Origin: Sanderia malayensis
Taxonomy: Eukaryota > Cnidaria > Scyphozoa > Semaeostomeae > Pelagiidae
Length of the DNA: 64,000 bases
Direction: 5' to 3'
Assembly (NCBI GenBank): GCA_013076295.1
Contig: RQOL01000523.1
Span: forward strand, 89,971-153,970
A program made the translations under genes and the position numbers. Each line of letters opens with the position of its first letter. Position 1 is the first letter of the stretch. A model generated the notes under the pieces. The model did no database searches. It was not told where the DNA came from and was given only the letters and a program-made list of their open reading frames with translations. Shown here one piece after another: positions 45,126 through 57,100 of this stretch.

Positions 45126-48100
45126 ATGAAGCTGGCATACATTGTGGTTCTCCTCTCACTGACAGCCGGAGCAAAGTCAGGTTTGTTAATTAAGTGGGAT
45201 AATTTTCAAAAACCTCCCATTTTGTGTTTGTTATTTAAGATAGGAAAAAGTAACTTCACAATGTCGAAAATCATTTCATCCGCTCACATAACCCCTAAAC
45301 TCCAACTTTTGCTTTGGCAAATCTAACTAATTTCACTGTCTAATTTTAGCTCCATTTAAGAGCACAAATCTGACGTATCCTTTCGAAGGAATAAAAGGTA
45401 ATAGACCATTTTCACATTCGTTTTTGAAAATGAGATCCAAACATGGAAACGAAGCTAACACAGTAAGAAATGAAAAGTGCGATTCTTTTCACAGTGGTGC
45501 GTCGTACTACCCGCGATATAGTTTCTTCAATTATTTCATTAAAATTTGATCAATTTAAAAAATTATTGGCCGAAGACGTGGAAGATTATTACTAAGCCAT
45601 TATTGACCAGTTAAAGATAATTTCGGAACCATAGAACGGGAATACGCCGCGCTCGAAGACTGACATTTTGCGGGCCTAGGCCATTCACTCTCGCCTTAAC
45701 TATCAAGCGAATGGAGATATACTTGTTGCAAAATCGGGTAACTATTAAAGCGCATATATACAAATAGAAATGTTTCAATTATAATAAAATAACTTAAGTT
45801 TTGCATCCCTGCCATTTTTGCACCGTTATGCGAATGTAGGCTGCTGTAGAAGTAGGATGACCATACATATAGACCAGGCTGTGGTGGAGGTAGGTACCAC
45901 TTTTGTGCGGAATTTACCAGACCACGATTTTTCTGTAGCCGTTGTGTTGGTCATTAAGAATCGCGATGGTAAACAGCGATCTTGGGGTGGGTGGGGGAGA
46001 TATGGGGGTTCAAAGTTACGGTCTGAGACGTTTGACCTCTGCGGAGGAGTTCACAATCAAATCCTCATTTCTAAAGTAGCTACAAGACTTTTGGCGGTGG
46101 ACTTCATTCAGGTATGCACTCTTTGACTCTTTCCGACTAATTGAAGGAAAACATGCCCTTTTTTGTCACGTGACCAAAATTTTACCCTTTTTCCTTATAT
46201 GGAATTTCTTCACATTTTTAGAAATTTGAGCATGATTATGGGCAAAAGTGATCCACATTCGTTTGAAACTGGCTTAGTCAGTATTTGCATCGTTATATTC
46301 AGCATCTGAATTCATTAGCGGGCACAAATGGCAACCAACATAAATAAAAGTAAACAAGTGGAAATTCAACTTACAAAATAACAAATTGTGAGCCCAACGT
46401 TAGTCTTGTTCATCATTCATCATTCTCGTCAGTATCATTGTCTATTCCAAGTACATCATTTTTATCTTCATTTTCACTCTCATCCAGCCCCATTAACAAA
46501 TCTTCATTGTTTTCTGGGAACGGCTTTTCCATCCAAACAATCTCGCACTTCTCTGTCCAACAAAGATCCGAAAGATGTGGCAACCCCAGCTGACTTTCTC
46601 CGGCTGACTTCCAGATTTTAGCAACGAAATTTGCTCGGTTAATATGCAACTTTAACACAGACAGATATGGAGGGAGTGATGAAAGATCAACTATATTTTT
46701 TTTCGTCTTCATATTTTCGCTAAAACATCTGATGTCGTGCGCTATTTGCTTTTCTTTTTCTTGCAACATACAGATTGCAAACATATTCTTTTCGTAGATC
46801 GAATTATACCTATTATAAATACGATTTGATTATTGGGATTTCTCTGAAGTGAGTTCTGCGCGAACCAGCTTGTGCCAAATTCAATTCCATCCCAAGTGCT
46901 TTGAATCCCCGCAAGAATCGTGGATTCTTCTCTGTTACCTTCTAGCAAATTTCTTTACCTTTTCGAAAGAAGCTTGATATGTAATCATTTCCTGTGAAAG
47001 CATGAAATCCGTTTAGCATCTCTACTGATTTCTACATTGTTAAGCCACAAAGAAACATTATCAAGGAAACATCTTATTTAACAAGTAGAAACAAGTATCA
47101 AAGAATCTTTGACTTTTCTGACCATTTGATCTTTCATCACTCCCTCCATATCAGTCTGTGTTAAAGTTGCATATTAACCGAACAAATTTCGTTGCTAAAA
47201 TCTGGAAGTCAGCCGGAGAAAGTCAGCTGGGGTTGCCACATCTTTCGGATCTTTGTTGGACAGAGAAGTGCGAGATTGTTTGGGTGGAAAAGCCGTTCCC
47301 AGAAAACAATGAAGATTTGTTAATGGGGCTGGATGAGAGTGAAAATGAAGATAAAAATGATGTACTTGGAATAGACAATGATACTGACGAGAATGATGAA
47401 TGATGAACAAGACTAACGTTGGGCTCACAATTTGTTATTTTGTAAGTTGAATTTCCACTTGTTTACTTTTATTTATGTTGGTTGCCATTTGTGCCCGCTA
47501 ATGAATTCAGATGCTGAATATAACGATGCAAATACTGACTAAGCCAGTTTCAAACGAATGTGGATCACTTTTGCCTATAATCATGCTCAAATTTCTAAAA
47601 ATGTGAAGAAATTCCATATAAGGAAAAGGGTAAATTTTTGGTCACGTGACAAAAAAGGGCATGTTTACCTTAAATTAGTCGGAAAGAGTCAAAGAGTGCA
47701 TACCTGAATGAAGTCCACCGCCAAAAGTCTTGTAGCTACTTTAGAAATGAGGATTTGATTGTGAACTCCTCCGCAGAGGTCAAACGTCTCAGACCGTAAC
47801 TTTGAACCCCCATATCTCCCCCACCCACCCCAAGATCGCTGTTTACCATCGCGATTCTTAATGACCAACACAACAGCTACAGAAAAATCGTAATCTGGTA
47901 AATTCCGCACAAAAGTGGTACCTACCTCCACCACAGCCTGGTCTAATACTCTTTTCATAAAATTAACGCGTATCGGCATAGTAAGTCAAAAGGGTATACA
48001 CCGCGTTTGTTAACCTGAAATCTGTCCAAACTTTTAATAAAGGATATGCAGTGGCTATAGATGAAATATTCACATATCTTAATGTTTGAATACAGGCTGC

Positions 48101-51100
48101 ATTATGTAAATTATAGAATTCCTTAATAATCCGTCCAATAGTTTAGTTGCTGTACTGCAACCATTCTGATGGTGTTCTCTTTGCATGAAAATTTTTCAGT
48201 GAAAAATAATCAGACTTGTATGCTTCTCTGCACCAGTTTTCATGAACAAAGTCATTAAAGAAGATAATAAGTGGGAAATGATAATGAAACTGTTTGTCAA
48301 AGAAATTGACCTTGCTAACTGTTATTATTTGCAAAGACCATGGCAAAATTGTTTCATGATTTTATCATCAAAATAATTAAGAACTTTCACATTCAAAATC
48401 TTGTGGAGCAAGGAGAGGTGGACACCACCAACATGATACTGTAAATCCTTGAATAAGCCCCGGTGGATTATTTGCAAAAACAAAATTTTAGCCTGACTAT
48501 TGTTTGACATTAAGCAAAATTAAAGCTATACGATGCAGCCAATAAATAAATTTATTGGTTTACACTTGCTGCTATTTGCAATACATTCAATAAACAACTT
48601 CAATGTCTGGAAACTTGTGCTCAATAGCCTTGCAAATGATTATCAGGATGGGGGCTTATTTGAGGGGAGGGCTTATTCGAAGGTGGGGGCTTATTCAAGG
48701 ATTTACAGTAATCGAGTTGACCTTGCCCCAATACCAACTTGGTCCACCATATAATGGACAAGTTGGTATTAAGGCATGAATAAACCTCTGAGGGAACCCT
48801 ACCCTGACTAACCCAATTTCGAGTGAAAGATCATAGCATAGAGCAAAAACAAGAGAACTGCTTTGAGAGTACTTTGCCACTGCTGTTAATTCTTGACACC
48901 TATTTACTAGAATCTGCTATTCTCAAATTAATAGAACCCATTAATTTTTTCTAATCAAATCTTTGGCTTTGTAAGCATATTAAAGGTGGCTCTTATCAGA
49001 ACAATTTTTATTTGCCATATTCCAAAATTTACATGCTAGCATTTAAATTCTCTTGCAAAACACAACTGCAAAACAGTACATAAAGTAGCCTGTATTCAAA
49101 CATTAAGATATGTGAATATTTCATCTATAGCCACTGCATATCCTTTATTAAAAGTTTGGACAGATTTCAGGTTAACAAACGCGGTGTATACCCTTTTGAC
49201 TTACTATGCCGATACGCGTTAATTTTATGAAAAGAGTATGTATGGTCATCCTACTTCTACAGCAGCCTACATTCGCATAACGGTGCAAAAATGGCAGGGA
49301 TGCAAAACTTAAGTTATTTTATTATAATTGAAACATTTCTATTTGTATATATGCGCTTTAATAGTTACCCGATTTTGCAACAAGTATATCTCCATTCGCT
49401 TGATAGTTAAGGCGAGAGTGAATGGCCTAGGCCCGCAAAATGTCAGTCTTCGAGCGCGGCGTATTCCCGTTCTATGGTTCCGAAATTATCTTTAACTGGT
49501 CAATAATGGCTTAGTAATAATCTTCCACGTCTTCGGCCGATAATTTTTTAAATTGATCAAATTTTAATGAAATAATGGAAGAAACTATATCGCGGGTAGT
49601 ACGACGCACCACTGTGAAAAGAATCGCACTTTTCATTTCTTACTGTGTTAGCTTCGTTTCCATGTTGGATCTCGTTTTCAAAAACGAATGTGAAAATGGT
49701 CTATTCCATTTCGTATTCTGTAAACCAATTTTGACAATTTTATATTTATCTGATTAACTTATTTCGACTTCAAGAATTCAAGATTGAAGCAACTGGAAGT
49801 GGGCTGTGCGTTAACAAAGATGCAAAACTCTCACTTTGTGAAGACAAAAATGCAAGGACGATTTGGAAATGGCAAGGAAACAATTTGCAAAACACACACA
49901 CAGGGTTGTGTCTCATTTATAAGAATGGCAATGTTACTGTCGATGACTGTTCTTTGAAGGGCACAAAGAAGAACAAGGTGTGTTTATGTTTTTGCAAAAT
50001 TAGGAAAAATTGATTTATTTAAGCTTAAACTATGTACTTTTTTGAGAAAGGTCCTGTTTTGAACTCCCTTGGATGTCTTTAGATTTGAATCCACCCTTTG
50101 TTCGAATAAGCTACACTTTTTTTTCAATAAGCAACCGCTCAATAAGCAATCTGGGCTGGATTGACCCTAACATTAAGCAACTCGAGGGCTCAATTGAATT
50201 ACTGTTAGACAGGTGCACGGGCATAATTTATCGAATATCGAAGGGGAATATAGCTGATAGTGTTTTTCTGGTGTAAAATTTGATGCTCTTTCGGAATCTG
50301 CTTGTCCCCAAATGATTTAGTGGTGGGTGTGGCAGGGCGTGGTCAGAAAAAAATTCATAATTTTTTTCCAAAATACCAAAGGAAAATTGAGATTTCTGAA
50401 TAAATATACGTTATTTATTGTCACTTAGTGCTGTATTTTTGGGGTAGGCGAAATTAAAATCAAATTTATATCAAGTTTCCCCCTTTTCCGTCAATTTTTA
50501 TAAAACATTACCTCCTGGAAAACAGCTCTTTTGGCTTTTTGTTATAGACAAATTTCCTGAGGATAACACTAAACCATGATATTATCTAACCAATTAAGGT
50601 ATATATTCATCGTCATCACTGTCATAAGCAGCACAGTCTTCTTCAGACCTCAAGTAGAGCCAATCATAGTCACCCTTGTCATCAGGACAGATTCCATGCT
50701 CTGTGAAAACAGTCTTTCCCGTCAACCCATCATCGCTATCTGTAGCATCTGAGGTCTCGCTCGTGTCCATCAATGAAAAACTGGCGCTTTTGCAGACGTC
50801 TTTCTTTTTCCCCGACTTTTTCGCACTAATCGGGGCATTTGTGGCCCATGGTACCACAAAGGTAGCAAATTGCCAGTTTCTTCTCTAATCCAGCCGCTTT
50901 CAGAAAAACTGACCTTTTCGACCACTGGTAAACTGAAATGTTTCAGGTAGTTCTAGTATGTCGCCAGATTGGCCTTTTGAATCAGATACTTCAAGCTTCC
51001 AGGATCAGGAATAATGCTTCGTGTTGTTTTTACCCTTAGCTTGTCGTATTGGTTGATTCGTGTAGTGACTATACCGCCATTTTCTTTACCGTTGTATATT

Positions 51101-54100
51101 GCCCTATGAATAAAGTTAGTGATGTCACGTTCCCCATCTGCATTAAGAGATTTTTCATCTCCCAATTTTTCGAGAAGGGGCAACGACCTTTGTTTCACTG
51201 CCCTGTCAAAAATTGATTTCTTTGAAATGCGATAAAACTGGTGGTGTCGGAGCCGGTTGGAGCATGAAAGGCAGGTAACAACAAGGCTGTGGAGATGCCA
51301 AGGAACTGCACGATCTTTCCGATGCTGATGAATTTATCATGGTCAACTTGCATACACCATTCCGACTGTGGTTGTTTTACTGCAAATGCATATATCATTA
51401 GAATGAAGATATCTGTGTCCTTAGCTTTGATGATCACTGGACTATCCGATAAGAATGCATGCAATACTACACGAGTATCAGCTTCCTCGTGATTACAATC
51501 AAACAATTTAGCCACATTTCATGCAGTGACAGTCAGTGTTGTGTTCCTATGATTGACTGTGCAAGGAACATTGAAATTGGACTGTGTTTTTAGCAGACAG
51601 TTAAATTCAACGAATCGCTTGATGAGCTCGTCCTTATTCTCTTTGTTGTGCATAAACATTTGAAAGGCTTTACCATTCATCATTTTCTGCCCATTAGTAC
51701 CCAAATGAACCCTTGCGTTACAACCTCTTTCTTTTATCTCGGCATCTTTGATCGAGTACTCTTGGTCGTCAATATAGTTATCGAATACTATGACAGTTTC
51801 CTGTAGCTACATACCATGATGAAGGAGGTTTGAATGCTTTCAATTGATCTGAAGTGTACTGACCCCATGTTGTGGTGGGCTTTGAAGCCCTGATTACTGC
51901 CATACCGTCATAAATTGTTGTCGCTCGAAGAGGTGGAAGATCGGCAAGGACTTGGTCTTAATGTTTCACAAAGTCACGATAAAAGAGAAGCATTTTCTCA
52001 TTGTCTCCCTGAATACCCTTTTGCAATAGCAACTCCCGACGGAAAGCTGTATCAACCAGGATCTAAAACAGCATTCAGAAATCATCTGATTGACCAAGCT
52101 GAGGCAACCATCGAATCTCCATCTCTTCTTATCGGATGGTCCAGTGATCATCAAAGCTAAGGACACAGATATCTTCATTCTAATGATATATGCATTTGCA
52201 GTAAAACAACCACAGTCGGAATGGTGTATGCAAGTTGACCATGATAAATTCATCAGCATCGGAAAGATCGTGCAGTTCCTTGGCATCTCCACAGCCTTGT
52301 TGTTACCTGCCTTTCATGCTCCAACCGGCTCCGACACCACCAGTTTTATCGCATTTCAAAGAAATCAATTTTTGACAGGGCAGTGAAACAAAAGTCGTTG
52401 CCCCTTCTCGAAAAATTGGGAGATGAAAAATCTCTTAATGCAGATGGGGAACGTGACATCACTAACTTTATTTATAGGGCAATATACAACGGTAAAGAAA
52501 ATGGCGGTATAGTCACTACACGAATCAACCAATACGACAAGCTAAGGGTAAAAACAACACGAAGCATTATTCCTGATCCTGGAAGCTTGAAGTATCTGAT
52601 TCAAAAGGCCAATCTGGCGACATACTAGAACTACCTGAAACATTTCAGTTTACCAGTGGTCGAAAAGGTCAGTTTTTCTGAAAGCGGCTGGATTAGAGAA
52701 GAAACTGGCAATTTGCTACCTTTGTGGTACCATGGGCCACAAATGCCCCGATTAGTGCGAAAAAGTCGGGGAAAAAGAAAGACGTCTGCAAAAGCGCCAG
52801 TTTTTCATTGATGGACACGAGCGAGACCTCAGATGCTACAGATAGCGATGATGGGTTGACGGGAAAGACTGTTTTCACAGAGCATGGAATCTGTCCTGAT
52901 GACAAGGGTGACTATGATTGGCTCTACTTGAGGTCTGAAGAAGACTGTGCTGCTTATGACAGTGATGACGATGAATATATACCTTAATTGGTTAGATAAT
53001 ATCATGGTTTAGTGTTATCCTCAGGAAATTTGTCTATAACAAAAAGCCAAAAGAGCTGTTTTCCAGGAGGTAATGTTTTATAAAAATTGACGGAAAAGGG
53101 GGAAACTTGATATAAATTTGATTTTAATTTCGCCTACCCCAAAAATACAGCACTAAGTGACAATAAATAACGTATATTTATTCAGAAATCTCAATTTTCC
53201 TTTGGTATTTTGGAAAAAAATAATGAATTTTTCTGACCACGCCCTGCCACACCCACCACTAAATCATTTGGGGACAAGCAGATTCGGAAAGAGCATCAAA
53301 TTTTACACCAGAAAAACACTATCAGCTATATTCCCCTTCGATATTCGATAAATTATGCCCATGCACCTGTCTATGTTAGCAACTAAGAATTCAAACGTCA
53401 TTTATTTTAAAATGCTAAAACTGGGCACGAATGTTTCACTGTGCTGTTGAAGTTCTCGACTAACATGTTTACACTTAGGCCCCGTTTACACGGTACCGGT
53501 CAAGTTTTTAGCCGTTCCAGTTTTTGTACGGATAGGGGTACCGGTCAAATATTTGTACGGATAGGCCTCCCGTTTACACGATGGCTTTTGCTAGACGGCT
53601 TTCTTTGCTCGTCATGCGCAGTATGCTTTTTCATATTGGTGCCAAGTCGAATTATTTTTTGTGTGTGGTGAGCTAAAATATTTTTGTCTGGGTTTTTATG
53701 AAATTTACGATCGTCTTTTTTATTTCTGAAAGTTAAGTTTCGTCGTAAATAATAAAAAATTGCTTTTAAATTTTGAGCGCCAAATCCAACATTTTCAAAT
53801 TTCCTCGTTTGCTTGACTTTTCCACCTCTTTATGAATCCGTACAAATATTTGCACGGCTAGAAATGTTTACACGGTACCGTTCATATATTTGACCGCTCA
53901 AGTTGTCAACTCGCCCTCTTCCTAACAGGACAAGTTTTTGCACGGCTATCCGTACAAATATTTGTACGGATAGCCGATCTCGTGTAAACGCAACCCCTAT
54001 CCGTACAAAAACTTGAACGGCTAAAAACTTGACCGGTACCGTGTAAACGGGGCTTTACTGTCTCTTAAGTTTTGTGTTGTGGGCGTTATAGTTAATCATT

Positions 54101-57100
54101 TTGACCCACAAACTTAGGAATGGTACCCTGGGGACAGGAGAGGCCGTTATAGGTACAAAAAATTTAAGCAACTTTGAGGGCTAAAATGTCCAAAATTTTA
54201 AGCAACTTTCAGGGCTGAGCCAAAGTCTAGTTGCTTATTTAAAAAAAAGTGTACTCTCTATGCTAACATTCTCGAAAAAGTACCTTTCGTCTTTGTTGAT
54301 GAGTATTTATTTTCCAAGCAGATATATACACATGTTAGTTGTTCAAAGTCGGCAATTGCATTTCCGAAGAAAAGATGTTTGAAGTCACTCGTAAACAACA
54401 CTTTGGTGACAGTTCATTGCGAAGATGAAAAGCCAACAAAATTCAACATCTACCTGGGAAAAGCATTGCTTCCCAAGGGAATGATCTGCATTCCCCAATG
54501 TACGTGCAATAAATAGTACTTCAAACATAATCCCAATCGACTAACCATGTAAAGTAAAGTTCTATTAGGGCGGGAGTGAAATCACGAAATGGAGAAACAA
54601 TGTTTGCCAAGTGAACCCAAGTTACCAAAAAGTTAATTATTGTAGGCCAAAACATAGCTCAAGATGAGGGTTTCAAGTAGGATACATGTATTAAACCCTG
54701 TTTCTTTAAGACCACAACAGTTTGAAAAGTATCCATTTCTTCTAGACGACATTGGAAAACGAACCAACGATCCTCAATACTATTACTTCAAAAATGAAGA
54801 CTTCAAAATAACATGGGTGACAAAATACGTCAAATTGTACGTCGTGTTTAGTAAAAGACTGGTAAGGAAAGAAGCGGTTTAGATTGAATTTAAAGAAAAC
54901 TCTGCTTCTCTAACAAGTTATATAACAAAACATAGGCTTGCTTTGAGCATGGCGAAGATGCTCAAAGTATATTTCATTAATCAAGAGAGTTGTCTTTATT
55001 TTTCTCAATCCAGACACAAAGCTTGATGGAAATATATGGGGATAAGGTTGATGACAAAATCAAAGCAATTATCTCTGATGGGATCAGCATGTTGGACAAG
55101 GTATGCAGTTTATTTATGTCGGACCACAGGCTTTTTAAATCTCAGTTTACATTGATACATTGTTAATCTTTTGGTAACCGTGCTTTATTAGCTTTTTAAA
55201 TTTCTAAACTGAATTGATAGTCTTACAGACAAATCAACATTCGTGTCTTGCTTGCTGGATATGAAGCATGGAAAAACCAAAGTCTAATTGGTGACACAAA
55301 AGTATACAACATAATGAAGGCACGTTTCAGAAACTACTCTCACTATCATCTGAGAGAAAAATTTGATTTTGATGGCAGTATATACTTCAAGTAAGTTATT
55401 CAAATATTCTGGAATTTTATAACTCATATTGAGCATATTAATTTTCATTCATAACTGCAATAGATTTGTCATTTTATGCAGCTTCTAGCGTTCCTAGGGA
55501 CAACAAATCTACCAATCTTCCAATTTTCCCTTCTTTCTGACAATATTGTTACTACACACAGGTATACTTTTCATTACACTTTGAGCCAATGACCAAAATT
55601 CATTTCACAATAACTGTGAAATAGGTTTTCTCTCTTTTGGATACCCAATAAGATATGCGCGGGATGATTATTGATTTTCATTATTTTGAATTAAAGTAAT
55701 TTGCTTCTTTACAGTAACGGTGGATGGACAGATAATAATGGCAAACACTTGAATTTGGGAGGAGCTGGGATGTCCGACCTTTGCAAAGTACGAAAAGGCA
55801 ACCCGAGGAGCGAAATGTTCATCATGGCCTCCGGAGGGGTATGTAAACAAAACTCTTAAAATTGTATTGAAATAATTATAGCAAAATCTGATAATTTAAG
55901 CAACCAGAGGAGTAAATTGCTAGTCCACTTTTCGAAGATCAAGTTTTCTGGATTCAAAAACGTGTTGTTTAAGAAATTGAATACAGTCGACTTTCCGAGT
56001 CTCGACTGACGTCAATTTGGAGATTTTGACGTGTTAATAGCATTCTTGTTCACTTGAAGTTTGTTTTGTATTTTTAAGGCTTTTTAATCTCAAACATATT
56101 CCCAAAACAAATCTATCTCACCTATGTACTTATCTATACCAAATATCTCACCTGGTCGTTAACGCAAATTTTCTTTTTACAGTTCAAGGCAACAAGAATT
56201 TTAAACTTAATCACTCACGAACTCGGTCATCAGATTTTCCAAGGACACAACTTTGGTAAGCAAAGCAAAACAACTAATAAACAAAATTATTAAAAGATCA
56301 TTCCGAAGAGTAAATATTTTGGCTTTCATTGTTTGCCAAATTCAATAATCTTCTTGTCAATTCTCAGAGCCAGGAAAAAAATGTCCATTTTACCGAATGT
56401 TCGGAGCAAAATGCACCATGGGTGGAAATGAGTAAGCATTAAAGTCCTCCCATCAAAATTTTCACCAGTTTTAACGCCATGTTAGGTAATAAATTTTTCA
56501 ATTTTTGAGCAGGTATGCAGTTACGTTTTATAACTGGTTTCAAAATCTATTTTAGTGAACCAAAGGGATTCAGTAGCAACTTTTTCAAAGCATTGCAAAG
56601 CAAAGAAAAGAATAATCTAACAGCATGTGTCAATGCCAAACCAAATCTAGGAAAGGTATCAAAAATATTCATGTATTTAGATTAAAAGCTGAACTTACAA
56701 TACAAGAAAACTTTTATTTAACCCTTTTACAGTGGCGTAGCCAGAGCGGGAAGATTGGGGGGGGCAAACAGACAAATTTTTTGGCAAATGAAGCCTTGTT
56801 TTTTGTCGTACCCCCCTACAAATTTTATTGCAGATTTGCACTTTTCTCAGAGATCAACTTTCTGCAAATTGGGGGGGCGGCTGCCCCCCCTTGCCCCCCC
56901 TCGCTACGCTACTGCCCTTTTAAAACCTTTCTAGTAGTAGAAAAGGAAGAATTGTTTAATTCCAAACCAAAAGATGGTTGTAAAAATTGCATTCGGTAGA
57001 GTCACTTAATGCAGTTGCAAAGTTTTCATGAAGAGACACATTTTTAAAATGTTTATATTGATTATTATTTCTTGCAGACAAGATTCTGTGTTCATAGATC

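Larger units (their letters stand above)
45404..49701. mobile_element. Large palindromic transposon in intron 2 of gene C
   Basis: GACCATTTTCACATTCGTTT at the left end is inverted at the right end, with TA on each side. Genes A and B have a short uninterrupted intron here. The arms run inward for more than a kilobase: 45404-46690 pairs with 47130-47945 and 49240-49701, the right arm being split by another insertion. Mirrored coding relics (46413-46784 minus, 47158-47403 plus) share LKLHINR and [20 protein letters not shown], resembling the C-terminal segment of an uncharacterised transposon-borne protein common in aquatic invertebrates (recalled, not verified). A second mirrored pair is at 45818-46126 plus and 47689-47979 minus. 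Confidence 0.85.
50114..54251. mobile_element. Interrupted CACTTTTTTTT MITE in intron 3 of gene C
   Basis: Left part 50114-50207 and right parts 53372-53477 and 54058-54251 together correspond to the 362-bp MITE after gene A (29897-30258), with the same ends and TA on both sides (50112-50113, 54252-54253). Shared words include GGCTGGATTGACCCTAAC, TTAAGCAACTCGAGGGCTC and CCAAAGTCTAGT. It was later split by two further elements. Confidence 0.88.

Noticed and set aside
46388..46621. Plus-strand His/Pro-rich frame, mirrored at 47195-47428
   Set aside because: Antisense shadow of the transposon protein relic on the palindromic arms.
51289..51492. Frame on the strand opposite the HEEADTR relic
   Set aside because: Antisense shadow; the relic frame has recognisable motifs and this one does not.
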